From NCBI GenBank assembly GCA_014529385.2, contig CM043955.1, positions 147,787,140-147,847,139 of the forward strand: DNA of 60,000 nucleotides. Reading direction: 5' to 3'. Of this stretch, positions 11,877 to 22,271 are shown one piece after another (position 1 is the first letter of the stretch; every line of letters begins with the position of its first letter). The position numbers were made by a program, and so were the translations under genes. This stretch comes from Adiantum capillus-veneris (Eukaryota > Streptophyta > Polypodiopsida > Polypodiales > Pteridaceae). A model generated the notes under the pieces. That model had not been told where the DNA came from. It made no database searches and saw only the letters and a program-made list of their open reading frames with translations.

Positions 11877-12572
11877 AACTTCTAGAGATCAACTACTACT
11901 GACACATTATCATTTGGATATAATAGGAGAGGGATCTACCTAAAGGGGTGCTTACAATGTATAAGATGCTCTTGAAAATCATGCACCATGCTTTCCGTGA
12001 AGAATATAGAGGATTGTGGGCAGCATTCTAGTGGTGCTTAGCATAGGAGGCTACCCTAACTTTGTGTAAAGATCAACAACATAACTGCAGTGTGGAGCTC
12101 TACCCACCCTCAAGTAGTCTCCAAACCTCTTTAGAGTCCTAGCTCATAAAATACATGATACAACTCTTTCCTAAGAAAAGAAGCTAAGAAAATTCTATTC
12201 TTTTGCCTAATGATGCATTTGAAAAGAATATATGCCCATCTATGAGTGATAGATATTGTGGCCACCTCTTCCTAAAGTTGAGCTCTCCTCTCAACACTCA
12301 TCACACCAATAGTTTTGGGCTATAGTATGACGATGCAACCTCCCTATTGGTTGGGAATGAAGAAGGGTCCTCTTGCTATCAAAATGTACAGAGTCTATAA
12401 AATCTATTGTTAGGTCCCATAAATATTTGCCAATCCACATCAAGAGGGAGCAAATAGTCAAGAATTAAATCCACCTTGCTCCCTTGTTTCTCATGTCTCA
12501 TTGGATGGAGTGTGAGGCACAAGATGCCAACCATCCATCACCTCCATTAAATATGGCCAAAGCATGTGTTGC

Positions 12573-12628
12573 ATCGAGCTTTGATAAATACCTCCCATAA
12601 ATCGAGCTTTGATAAATACCTCCCATAA
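12573..12628. repeat. Perfect 28-bp tandem duplication
   Basis: Units 12573-12600 and 12601-12628 are identical and start atcgagctttgataaatacc. Probably replication slippage. Confidence 0.92.
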
Positions 12629-12929
12629 ATTGTTACTTCCCTTGAAGTCCTCAATATATCGAGTCCTACTTTTGTAGCATCTCTTGCGAGCCTTTCATTT
12701 CCTAAAACCTCGTTACATCTTGGCATTAAAGTTGGCATGAAAAATTACATCCTCTTTTGAGCATGCGTACATGCCTTGTTCATTTGAGGTTGTAGATCAA
12801 GAATTAACTTGACTGTCTTTGTGATTGAGAAAAGAAGTCTTGCTCCCCTGACAATGTATATAATTAATACTTTGGTGGAGCAAAATGAGGTGTATGATAA
12901 CATTTTGCAATGTTAGAGCTTTGAGGTCC

Positions 12930-13175
12930 TCAAGACGCATCAAAACCCATATAACCCTTGAAAACTTAGCTACATGAGTAGCAAGGTGCATTATCTGTGT
13001 AAAGTATTGCAAAACGTTGGTGCCCTTGCTACCAAGAGCCAACTCTATTTCTCAAGACGTATCAAAACCCATATAACCCTTGCAAACTTAGCTACATGAG
13101 TAGCAAGGTGCAATATCTGTGTAAACTACTAGAAAACGTTGGACGCCCTTGCCACCAAGAGCCAACTCTATTCCT
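12930..13175. repeat. 122-bp tandem duplication
   Basis: Unit 1 (12930-13051) and unit 2 (13052-13175) both begin tcaagacg and end with the block accaagagccaactctatt. They differ at roughly ten positions, so this duplication is older than the 67-bp one. Confidence 0.88.
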
Positions 13176-13770
13176 TCCTACAAGTAGACTCAATCTCTTG
13201 CCCCAAACTCTAGGCAAGGTGGTTGATGTCTTTGTTTAGAAGATGATGTCCCTATCCTTGATAATATCATTAGGGGTTTCAATCACCTTCTCCCCTTGAT
13301 AAAAGGCCACCCCAATTCCCTTTCTTCCATGCTGCCACAATCCTCAACATACATTCCCTCGTATGTGCCACTTGATACGGGGTGAGGTCATCACCCAAAA
13401 ATATGCTTATATAGTTATTCTCCAAGTCATTCAATCATCTTTTTGCCCCATTCGCCATGCACTACTTCATGTTCAAAATTTGTGTGTTTCAAAGGCACAA
13501 TCCTGTGATCCTCCTGTTGCAACATTTAATCCTGTGTTTTGCATTACCTTCGGATCATCAAATTATTGTTCTATTATCGTTTGCATCTTAACCTCAAAGT
13601 TAGGAAAGCACCAACTGTTTCTTGCATTTTTTGTGCACCGAGAAGCAAGATTTAGAAAGCCGCCCGCCCCTCTATTTCGTTTGCTCATGTCATAGTTGAA
13701 CCCCTTGGATGGCCCCGTTGGCCAGGTATCTTGGTGCTTTGGGTGTCTACGATCTTCGACTGTCGTAGTG

Positions 13771-14280
13771 TGACCCATCTTTGGGTGTCAATGTGTGGAA
13801 CTTGGACAACTGTGTGAAAGAAGTCTATGAGCTATGGAGGGCGACTCAGTGTGTGGAACTTGGACAACTATGTGAAAGAAGTCTATGAGCTATGATTGTC
13901 ACCCTCCACTGGTGTGTAGCCGTCGTGACTAGATGAGTCTCCCAATGTCTCCGAATATCTAGTAAGAAGTGACCCACCTTTGGTATACTCAACTTGAATA
14001 GCACTAAGTGTGGGTGTCAATGTGTGGAACTTGTGACCCATCTTTGGGTGTCAATGTGTGGAACTTGGACAACTGTGTGAAAGAAGTCTATGAGCTATGG
14101 AGGGCGACTGAGTGTGTGGAACTTGGACAACTATGTGAAAGAAGTCTATGAGCTATGATTGTCACCCTCCACTGGTGTGTAGCCGTCGTGACCAGACGAG
14201 TCTCCCAATGTCTCCGAATATCTAGTAAGAAGCGACCCACCTTTGGTATACTCAACTTGAATAGCACTAAGTGTGGGTTG
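13771..14280. repeat. 263-bp tandem duplication at the LINE-P 3' part
   Basis: Units start tgacccatctttgggtgtca at 13771 and again at 14034. Inside each unit a block gtgtggaacttggacaact...gagctatg is itself present twice, about 58 bp apart, giving a two-level duplication. The right unit runs into the LINE-P Cys/His block, so this is amplified LINE-P 3' sequence. Confidence 0.88.
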
Positions 14281-14723
14281 TACCATGAAAAGGAGCTCCG
14301 AATGTTCTCATATGCTGGACATCTACATACATAGTGCTCTTTATTCTCCATCACATGTCCACATACCCTACATGTCCTCTAGTCTTTATGAATCTGTGCT
14401 ACCCAACCTCTATGTCTAGTTTGTGAGAGGAGAACCTGAGCTATACAGTCATCACTCTAGTGTGGCTTCAATGCATCCATGTATCGTGGTGACCGGATGA
14501 AGCCATCCTCTATAATAGTCTCAAAGTGCTCTCTATAATACTTCATCTTTGAAGGGAGAGCTATCTAGGTGTAATCCATGTCTCTTAGGTGTATAGCAGC
14601 CAGAGCTGAAGATCCTATTTAAGGACCTAGTTCCTCTTACTACATGAGAGGTGTATAAATGATGAGTTTGTGTTGTGCAAAAAAGATGAAAGCTATTATA
14701 TATCTAGATCATGTGTGATGAAC
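14088..14723 (-). mobile_element. LINE-P remnant, C-terminal half (downstream of G1)
   Basis: Minus-strand LINE ORF2 C-terminus. The text MKYYREHFETIIEDGFI (about 14500-14550) and the Cys/His motif CRVCGHVMENKEHYVCRC (about 14323-14376, with one interruption) match LINE-O at 20410-20690. The Cys/His block resembles the zf-RVT domain found at the end of many plant LINE ORF2 proteins. It is split from its RT half (19235-19960) by the G1 insertion at 14723/14724. Confidence 0.75.
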
Positions 14724-15305
14724 TATCACAAACCTGTGATGTGGCAGCCAGTACACATACACACACACCCTCCCTTGGCATGGACATTCCCGGATTTTCC
14801 ACTGAATGCTGATGTGGCACTGCCGTACGGACATTTTTGAAATTTATGACGCGTTTTGCGGGACTAATAAAGTGGCAGCAACATATAGATTTGTTGTAGC
14901 TTTTCTCTACGCAAAGTGGGCTGCTTTATTCTACGCTATGGCTGAAGGAAATTCCTACGCAAAAACTTGCTTTATTTTGGAGTTGCTTTATGTACCGAGG
15001 AATTGCCTTTATTTTTGAATGCTTTTCAATGGGCAGCTTTTGGGGCTCTGCTTTTGGCATCCCTTGTAAACCTTTATAAGCGTGGCTTGGCTCCCACTTC
15101 TCAGAGCAGTTGGACGCAGAGTCTGAGAGTGAGACCCAACCACTCCCTTGTACTTTGGCAACATATTTAATACAAAAAGAAATACCGAAAGGGGCGCCAG
15201 TCTTTGGGGCCAATATCTCTTTGGGGCCAACTGTGAACTATTTTGAAGTGAATTCCTATCGTGTCGTGGTAGTTTCTTGACTTGGGAGTGTCCAAGTTCG
15301 TTACA
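14724..15305 (+). repeat. G1 5' LTR
   Basis: 582 bp. It begins tatcacaaacctgtg where the 3' LTR has tgtcacaaacctgtg (terminal TG decayed to TA) and ends ...gtccaagttcgttaca. Related LTRs or parts occur at 18619, 26043, 44762, 49106, 53141 and 58049, so this is a multi-copy family in the window. Confidence 0.93.
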
Positions 15306-15306
15306 A

Positions 15307-15318
15307 TGGTATCAGAGC
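15307..15318 (+). promoter_or_regulatory. G1 primer-binding site
   Basis: tggtatcagagc, a perfect 12-nt match to the usual plant initiator tRNA-Met PBS, one base after the 5' LTR. Confidence 0.92.
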
Positions 15319-15489
15319 ACGACCGATTTCTCTTCTACCGGGAAATCCAATCCTTTTTACGCGGCACTTATAGATTCAAGCAAAGGACAATCGACTTCCT
15401 TTGCATCCGGAGATGCGGGAAGAGATCACGAAGAAGATTCACGCGAGGAGTACGGACCGCCTTGGCCTACTCAGGCGCAACTTGAAGAG

Positions 15490-16982
15490 ATGGAACATCG
15501 GAGATTGGTCGATGATGCAACAAAGCTGATGATGAATTTTGCGAAGGACCCTAAACTTACAAAATTTTTCACCCAGACCTCCTTCAATGAGGTGCACTCA
15601 CAGTGGCGGCAAACCATGGAGCCACCTGTCAAACTGACACTCAAGAAACCTCCTACTCCAAGGATGTTTACAGAGCAAGAATTAGAAGAGGTGGTGGATG
15701 CACGGATTAGCCAGCTTTTTGACACGCAAAACAAAGCCGAAAAGCACGACAAAAAGCAGAAGAAAGGCACTGACTTCCTGAGATATTTGGGTCGCCAGTC
15801 TACATTTGCCTCGGCAAGAAAGCAGAAGAAGCATGTGCAATTTGAAGGAGTACACAGTTCTTCTTCTTCTTCTTCTTTTGACAGTTCTTTTAGCTCCTCT
15901 GACTCAAGCAAAGAAGATAGAAAAGGGAAAAAGTGAAGCAAAAAGCAAAGCTTCGGAAAGGGCAAGAAAAAGGCAAAGAAGTCTAAATCTCGCCCGGTTG
16001 TTGACAGTTCTACAAAGGACTCGTCTTCGGATAGTTCGGACTCCGATGACAGTAGATTTTATGCAAGAAAGAAGAATTTTTATAAAGGCAACCAATATGA
16101 CTTTTTGGAACATAAAAGCAAGAAAGTCCGAGAGTTTAAAGAAGGTGGACAATCAATTAAATTTGACACGTTTTCTGGATTTTGAGATGCTTCGAAGGCT
16201 TTGGCCTTCATACAACAGTTTGACATAGCTTTCTCTGGAGGGCGTTACTCACTCGAACTTGGTGGTCCACGCTTATATTGAACAAGAAAGCGCCAGTTAA
16301 ATGGATGAAATTTAAAAGGCTTTTTATTTCTTCTTGGCTAACTCGAGAGTATGAACGCGACATACGAACTGCTTGGAACCATCTTCGGATGACCAAGAAA
16401 GATTCATTGGACGCATATTGCGAGAGATTCTGGAGCTCTTTTCTACCAGCCTCTTCATTTAAGAAGATCTCGTTCAAAGAACAGATTGAGCGGTTTACCT
16501 TGGGTCTTCCTACTGAGATTCGGGATCACTGCTTAAAGCTAAAGTTAGATTCCATTCTGGAACTGATAAGTCATGCGAAACGGGGTTTTGCCATTCATTA
16601 AGGTAGTTTGACCTACCCCACATATGAAATCATGACGCAACGGACTGAACAAACTTTGAACAATGAAAGTAGAAAGAAGATGAGCAACCCAGAAAAGAAA
16701 GAAAAGGATGCACGACCCAAGCTCACTCTTCGAGAGAGAGCTCTCTACATCAAAGAGGGGAAGTGCTTTGGATGCGGAGAAACTGAGCACATCTCCGCGA
16801 AGTGCCCTAAAAAGGCACCGAAAGAACAGAACGACAAAGATGAAGAAAGGCTCGAGGGTTTGAAAGCAGTTGAGGAACTTGGACGAAAAGGCAAGATAAA
16901 AGCAAGAGTGGTTCTAGATTGCATGGGTACTGATCTAAGCACGATTGATGAGAGTATAGAACTTTGCCTAGCATTGCAATGA
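15490..16982 (+). pseudogene. G1 gag
   Basis: Gypsy Gag. I place the start at the Met at 15490 (MEHRRLVDDATKLMM), because the longer open frame begins inside the LTR. Stops at 15934 (TGA) and 16183 (TGA) and shifts near 16250 and 16600 break it. The retrotrans_gag core is at 16278-16601 (FKRLFISSWLTREYE ... FKEQIERFTLGLP). The CCHC knuckle CFGCGETEHISAKC lies at about 16768-16809. A Ser-rich acidic stretch (15855-15905 and 16000-16060) precedes the core. The C-terminal text ESIELCLALQ is where relatives read on into protease. Confidence 0.88.
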
Positions 16983-17975
16983 ATTTCATTTTTGATCTCC
17001 CGAGAACACATAGTGATCACGATGGTATCTGGATTGTTATTAACAAATTTAGTAAGCAGGCTCATTTCATTCCAGTGAAAAAAGAAGTCAAGCCGGATCA
17101 CTTAGCGAAACTGTTTGTGGCCCAGATCTTCAGATTACATGGCATGCCTGAGATGATTGTCTCTGACAGGTACCCAGATTCACGAGTTTGTTTTGGAAGG
17201 CTATTTGGGAGAACATTGGCACGCAGTTGCAGTTCTCGTCATCGTTCCACCCGCAGACTGATGGGCAATCAGAGATTGCCAATTCAATGGTACTAGATTT
17301 ATTGAAGTCTTATATCTCGGATTAGAAGACGCAATGGAAAAAGTATTTACCTTTGGTGGAATTCGCCTACAATAACACGATACACTCTTCGATTGGAAAG
17401 GCACCATTTGAGATTATTGAAGGTGCTACGAAGGTTCCACCCGTCCTAAGCACGAAAGATAAGATTTTTGGAGCCGACAAGTACACGCGTGACTTGGACA
17501 CGGCTTTTGCCAAGGTTCGCAAGGCTTTGCAGAAATCTCAAGAAAGACTAAAAAAGGCAGCAGATCGCCATCGTGGCGATTTGAAATTGAAGGAGAATGA
17601 TTGGGTGCTTTTACGTTTTGAGAAGGCATGCCTGAGAAAGAAAAAGGGAAAGGAGAGGCTTTTTCCAAAGCTTAGTATGCGATACCACCGACCTTTCCAG
17701 ATTTTCTAAAAGATAAATGATGTCTCCTTTGGACTAAAGCTGCCCGATCTTGGAGAATTCACAATGCTTTTCATGCGAGTCTCTTGAAGCCTTTTAAAGG
17801 CGATGTGCCCGAAGATGGGGAGCCTGATGAGCAACCCGAAGTGGAAGAAAACGAGGAGATCCTTGTTCCCAAACAAATATTGACACATAAAGACAGAAAG
17901 ATAAAGGGTAAAGCGATAAGAAGGTTCTTGGTTAAATTCAAGAACTATCCCGCATTGGATGCGAAGTGATGGAGG
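16964..17975 (+). pseudogene. G1 integrase and chromodomain-like tail
   Basis: Starts at the integrase block MNFIFDLPRTHSDHDGIW (first catalytic Asp region; the H2C2 zinc domain upstream is lost) and continues KFSKQAHFIPVKKE and LHGMPEMIVSDR. A stop and shift follow at about 17296-17350, then LVEFAYNNTIHSSIGKAPFE and the GPY/F-like C-terminal region. The end (17784-17969) has ILVPKQILTHKDRKIKG ... RRFLVKFKNYPALDAKW, the layout of a chromovirus chromodomain. It ends in a stop at about 17967. Confidence 0.85.
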
Positions 17976-18604
17976 AGGAGGACCTAGCAAATACACTCAG
18001 ATTGTGAATCTTTACCTTGAAGCATTTGGATTAGCATAGTCTATTCTAAATGGAACCCCGAACTCAGCTAGGGTAGAATCTGGTGCATCGGATATGCAGA
18101 AGAGGGGAGTTGCTCCGCTCCTTTGTCAACAAATTGCCTCGATTTTTGATATTAAAGTCACTAATGTCTCTTTGAGTTTTAGGGATACTATGAGCTGACA
18201 GTATTCTGCTATAATGACTATGAATTGGAATTCCCGATAATATGATATTGACTAGTTCTTGACTTGTTTAAGTGCAGAAACTGATAGACGAAATGACTGT
18301 AGCATTTTGGTCTGAAAGATCTCGATAGACATGGTTGCAATAAGGATTAGTCATTCGGGCATCTGTGAGGTCCCGAGTGGATCTAGATGCGATTGCTAAA
18401 TACGTTGTCGATAAATCACGGTCTAAGATCCGACTAAATTTGTGAATGTGATTTGTCATGTGATGTCGTGTGATGTGATTGTTGATTGGTACATGTACTA
18501 GATGTGTGTTCCTAGTGCTTCGATACTAACAGTTAGTGTCTGCTAAGACAGTTTATGACCTCTACCTGTTTTGCAGGCGTAATCGAGGGCGAATACCATG
18601 CTTT

Positions 18605-18618
18605 CAAGAGGGGGGTTA
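18605..18618 (+). promoter_or_regulatory. G1 polypurine tract
   Basis: aagaggggggtta ends at the 3' LTR start (18619). It has the expected position and composition. Confidence 0.8.
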
Positions 18619-19234
18619 TGTCACAAACCTGTGACGTGGTAGCCAGTACACACACACACACATCATTTCTTGGCATGGACAGTCCCGGATTTTCCACTGA
18701 ATGCTGACGTGGCACTACTGTACGGACATTTCCAAAATTTACGGCACGTTTTGCGAGACTGATGATGTGGCAACGACGTACGGATTTGTCGCAGCTTTTC
18801 TCTACGCAAAGTGGGCTGCTTTATTCTACGCTATGGCTGAAGGAAATTTCTACACAAAAACTTGCTTTATTTTGGAGTTGCTTTAGTTACAAGACTTGAG
18901 GGGAATTGCCTTTATTTTTGAATGCTTTTTAATGGGCAGCTTTTGGGGCTCTGCATTTGGCATCCCTTGTAAACCTTCATAAGTGTGGCTTGGGCTCCCA
19001 CTTCTCAGAGCATATGGAGGCAGAGTCTGAGAGTGAGACCCAACCACTCCCTTATACTTTGGCAACAGATTTAATATAAAAAGAAATACCGAAAGGGACG
19101 CCAGTCTTTAGGGCCAATATCTCTTGGCATGGAACTCAACCGGGCCAGTGTCGAATCAAATTGTGAACTGTTTTGAAGTAAATTCCAGTCGTGTCGCGGT
19201 AGATTCTTGACTTGGAGTGTCCAAGTCCGTTACA
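18619..19234 (+). repeat. G1 3' LTR
   Basis: 616 bp, tgtcacaaacctgtgac ... gtccaagtccgttaca. It pairs with 14724-15305 and is followed directly by the TSD copy tgaac. It contains a short (ca)n run near 18650. Confidence 0.93.
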
Positions 19235-19960
19235 TGAACCACTGTGTCATCTATGCATACTCTGATATACAATCTGTGTCACCTATGCATACCATGATCT
19301 ACTCTCACCTACCTTTGCCAACTCTCTTGATGCCTCAAGAGCTCTGTATGAAAATTTGTCTTGCAATAGATCCCTCAATATCTGGATGGAAATACCATGT
19401 GCAAGAGAGCCTCAACTACCATGACCGGTGGGGCCAACTCTCTCGATGCCTCAAGAGCTTTGCCTTTGGCTTTGCCAACTCCCTCGATGCCTCAAGAGCT
19501 TTGTATGCCAAATTTGTCCTCCAATAGATCCCTCAATTTCTGGATGGAAATACTATGTGCAAGAGAGCCTCAACTACCATGACCGGTGGGGCAACTCTGC
19601 TTTGATAGTGTCATGTGGGTTAGAGGGTTTGTTGCAGATGATGCGGGAGATCATCATGAGCTATGGTCTCTCAATGTATATCCACCATGAAGCTACACGT
19701 TCAAGTGCCCAAACTGATGTTGCATACACAATGGCAGGAGTAACTAAGGTGTCAAAAAACCACCCCTTTGGGCGGGGCTTTTGGAAGTGCTCTTGGTGGT
19801 ACCGGCGCTCTAGTATCGCTCATGCAACATAACCCTCTCGTGAGCTATATATGGCTGCGCTCCTCCTTGGAGGTTTTAGGGAGAGGAGGTTTGTTGGCTG
19901 AGAAAATGGTGCTTTTGGTTTGTCTTGCCATGGAGAAATGGCCTTTGTGGCAGTTGTGAA
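19235..19960 (-). mobile_element. LINE-P remnant, RT C-terminal half (upstream of G1)
   Basis: Minus-strand text DTLVTPAIVYATSVWALE..., IERPQLMMISRIIRNKP and APPVMVVEALLHIVF aligns with LINE-O (WRFMERPLVSMISRLIRAKE, APPIVVEALARSMSFI). It continues, across the G1 insertion, into the Cys/His part at 14088-14723. Many frameshifts and stops. The segment 19317-19592 is internally duplicated. Confidence 0.72.
19317..19592. repeat. Imperfect duplication within LINE-P
   Basis: The text from gccaactctctygatgcctc through agcctcaactaccatgaccggtgggg occurs at about 19317-19436 and again at about 19477-19592. A third partial copy of its first 30 bases lies between them near 19437. Confidence 0.8.
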
Positions 19961-20339
19961 GGTAATCCCAAGGTAATAATATGCGCCTGCCACCTCAACC
20001 CACCCTCCAGCGAGCGTGAATAGGCTCTACTCTTGACCTGTTGGGATGTATGAGCGAGAGAGAGAGGAGGAGAAATGAAATGAAAAGAAATGTTATATTA
20101 ACATCTTCAAAAGGCCAAAATGACCTATGAGACCAAAAGGTTACATCTATTTGTGACTCTAGTACGATGTCGGGGAACGTAAAGAAAAAAATAACAGGTG
20201 GCTCAATCAAGAAGGATGCCCCAATGAGGGTAGTCCCGAGTACCCCTTGTAAAAACTAGTGATCTGTCTCTATATGGATCCTCTATATGTAGGTCCTCTG
20301 CTCCTAAGCGGAGTCTCTCTGAGTCTGGATCTCCATCAA

Positions 20340-21340
20340 GAAATGACCTAGGCACCTCTGATCATAGTAATCCATGATGCGGGATAAGGAACCAAAACCC
20401 TCTTTAAATAAGCAATGAGAACGCCTGGGATCTCATAGTATGCTCTGCATTGGCAGATATAATGCTCCTTTGTCTTTGGAAAACCTGGCATAATCTCTCC
20501 TGGTATATCTTTGTATCGGCAGGCTCTATCTCCAACTAGTGAGATGAGGTGCATAGTTGACCAATAACACATCTAATGCCATGAGCTAGGTGAGTGTCCA
20601 TATACTCGGGGCGTGAGATACACCCATCATCTGTCGTGCGGAGAAGATGGCCTCGATACAAAGCCATCTTTGTCCCCAACTCATGTGATGGAGACAGCCA
20701 AGTCCTCCTAGTATCCAGCTGAATGAGATCATGTCTGATAATCTTGCTAATCTCTAAATGTGAGAGGGTGAGGGATGATGCATCCAGGGAATACTGAAAA
20801 GGGGACAGCCTATCCATACTACATGTAGCTCAACCAAGATGATATCTGCGCAAACCAACATTGTCACCCTCACTGGCCAGCTGAAGTATCATCCTCAATG
20901 GCCAGCTGTCGTGATGGGGGGTCAAGCGCTAGTTGTGCATATCTGTTGCATGGTAGCTCCCATGTGCTATGAATGAAAGACATTGATCTAGCAAGAGCCT
21001 CCACTACAATCGGTGGTGCACTCATGTCAACTCTGATAATCTCATGTGGCACACATTCTTTTGCCCGAATCAGCCTGGAGATCATGGATACAAGTGGTCT
21101 CTCCATGAATCTCCATCGTGCGCCCTGATCAACTATGATGATCCAGGCTAGGCTTCTGCATCTGCACTCCATAAAGCATGGTAGAAGTGACCAAAGTGTC
21201 AAATAGCACAGCTTAGTGTGCGGCTCCTGTGAACACATCCTCTCTAGTCCTCCTAATGCTGCATATCCTCTTGTCAATTCTCCTCTGCAGCACTTCTCAT
21301 AGAGAGAAGAGAGGGGGAGCGAGACAGTTTCTGACCACAT
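20340..21340 (-). mobile_element. LINE-O: RT C-terminus and Cys/His tail
   Basis: A decayed LINE ORF2 end on the minus strand. From right to left: RT thumb-like and connection text (21340-20870; WRFMERPLVSMISRLIRAKE, APPIVVEALARSMSFIHSTW), a linker (20817-20560; LGTKMALYRGHLLRTTDDG) and a zf-RVT-like block (20540-20400; KTKEHYICQCRAYYEIPG). It is homologous throughout to LINE-P. There is no endonuclease or catalytic RT block, so it is a 5'-truncated copy, as is typical of LINE retroposition. It lies just downstream of the host gene's tentative end. Confidence 0.75.
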
Positions 21341-21693
21341 TTCAAAATAAAGGTTCTATTTTTTCTGACATAGAGCTTTATTCTTGAGTTTCTATCCTTG
21401 TTTTACATCAATTTGATCAGAAGATGTTCGAAGCCACAATTATTTGCTTCAGCTGTACAGGTATAATGATGATACAATTGATACAACCCTCGCTATGACG
21501 TCAACAATTTTCAAGTTCCAAAACCTGCATCATGTCCTTTAATTTCGAGACCAGGACACCATATTGGCCTCTTCACTGAGAGTTAATTAAGAGGGATTCA
21601 TTCGTGCCATGGTACAACCCAGCTCCAGAAATGGTTAGTAGGGGTCCAATTGAGCTGATCCTAACTTTGCAATTATGAATCACCCATCCAGCT

Positions 21694-21745
21694 TCAATGG
21701 AGACTTGAAGGATCTTTCTGGTTATGAATTTGCTTGGGCTGCAAT
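21694..21745 (-). CDS. Host gene, tentative terminal exon X16
   Basis: An acceptor ggctcctgcag is followed by one base completing Arg, then LQPKQIHNQKDPSSLH and TGA. The phase fits X15, but the segment is short and shows no family similarity I can name. The true end could be elsewhere, or the gene may be truncated relative to its family, which usually continues further. Confidence 0.35.
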
Positions 21746-21804
21746 CTGCAGGAGCCAGGGAATTATTGTCAGCCATATTGTACGATGCTTTATAGCCTAG
21801 CCAT

Positions 21805-21915
21805 CTGATAACAAATACAGAAACCCCTTCACATTAGGGCATCTGACTACAGATGCAAAAACCCCTTCACATTAGGGCATCTGACTACAGATGCAAAAAC
21901 CCCTTCACAATTAAG
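21805..21915. repeat. Short tandem repeat in the last intron
   Basis: A 38-bp unit, catctgactacagatgcaaa then aaccccttcacattaggg, occurs twice exactly, with degenerate copies on both sides (about 21805 and 21900). Confidence 0.85.
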
Positions 21916-22055
21916 GCAACTGCTATATTAAGTTTTGCTTCGATACACAGAGTTTTGCTCTTAGGTAACATTTCTTTGCTAAGGACTGGCTCAGTCTCAC
22001 ATGCTGCCTTTGGATAAGAACAAAATATTGTACAAGGAAGGAACTTGAATCTTAC

Positions 22056-22271
22056 CTAGCATCATTTGCTGCACCATCTTCTTTGCTTCTCCGCAGGGAC
22101 AATATGTGGCCCTTAGACCATAAATGCTTCAAGTAGCTTTGCATTAGTGCAGTTTTTGAGCTTGTAAAGGTGACGTTTTCATTGCCGCTAGTGGAGACGG
22201 TAGATTCCGCAACAAAATGGAAGGGGCCACTTTTTGGTATCCGATCTTGCTGTATCAACTTCTTGAAGGTC
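22056..22271 (-). CDS. Host gene exon X15
   Basis: 216 bp. [20 protein letters not shown] ... [20 protein letters not shown], then a basic/acidic tail ending NDA plus AG. Acceptor cttatattag, donor GTAAGA. The block [12 protein letters not shown] has the look of the family's LKKTYLRRW region. Confidence 0.85.

Larger units (their letters stand above)
9355..13770. other. Gene-poor, unassigned sequence with local duplications
   Basis: No convincing gene. No frame shows a domain I recognise, apart from a LINE C-terminal scrap near 10320-10540 on the minus strand. Minus-strand fragments around 12550-13040 have protein-like composition (for example VALGSKGTNVLQYF-like text) but no family I can name. 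The stretch carries perfect or near-perfect tandem duplications (listed separately), which suggests old, slowly decaying TE-derived DNA. Confidence 0.6.
14724..19234 (+). mobile_element. Chromovirus G1 (Ty3/gypsy), RT-less, TSD TGAAC
   Basis: A 4,511-bp LTR element with exact 5-bp TSD tgaac at 14719-14723 and 19235-19239, LTRs 14724-15305 and 18619-19234, a perfect PBS and a purine tract. It carries gag with a zinc knuckle, integrase and a chromodomain-like end, but no protease, RT or RNase H: gag text joins integrase text at about 16975. A gypsy element normally has PR-RT-RH there, so this copy could only move in trans. It sits inside LINE-P. Confidence 0.95.

Noticed and set aside
12547-13042. 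Minus-strand fragments as a host gene
   Set aside because: No splice-consistent chain, no known domain, and half the region is a tandem duplication.
13771-14280. Direct repeats considered as a CRISPR-like array
   Set aside because: Only two large units, no short regular repeat with unique spacers, and the sequence is a plant LINE remnant.
15471-15965. 164-codon minus-strand open frame
   Set aside because: Antisense shadow of G1 gag; the Ser-codon repeat keeps the other strand open.
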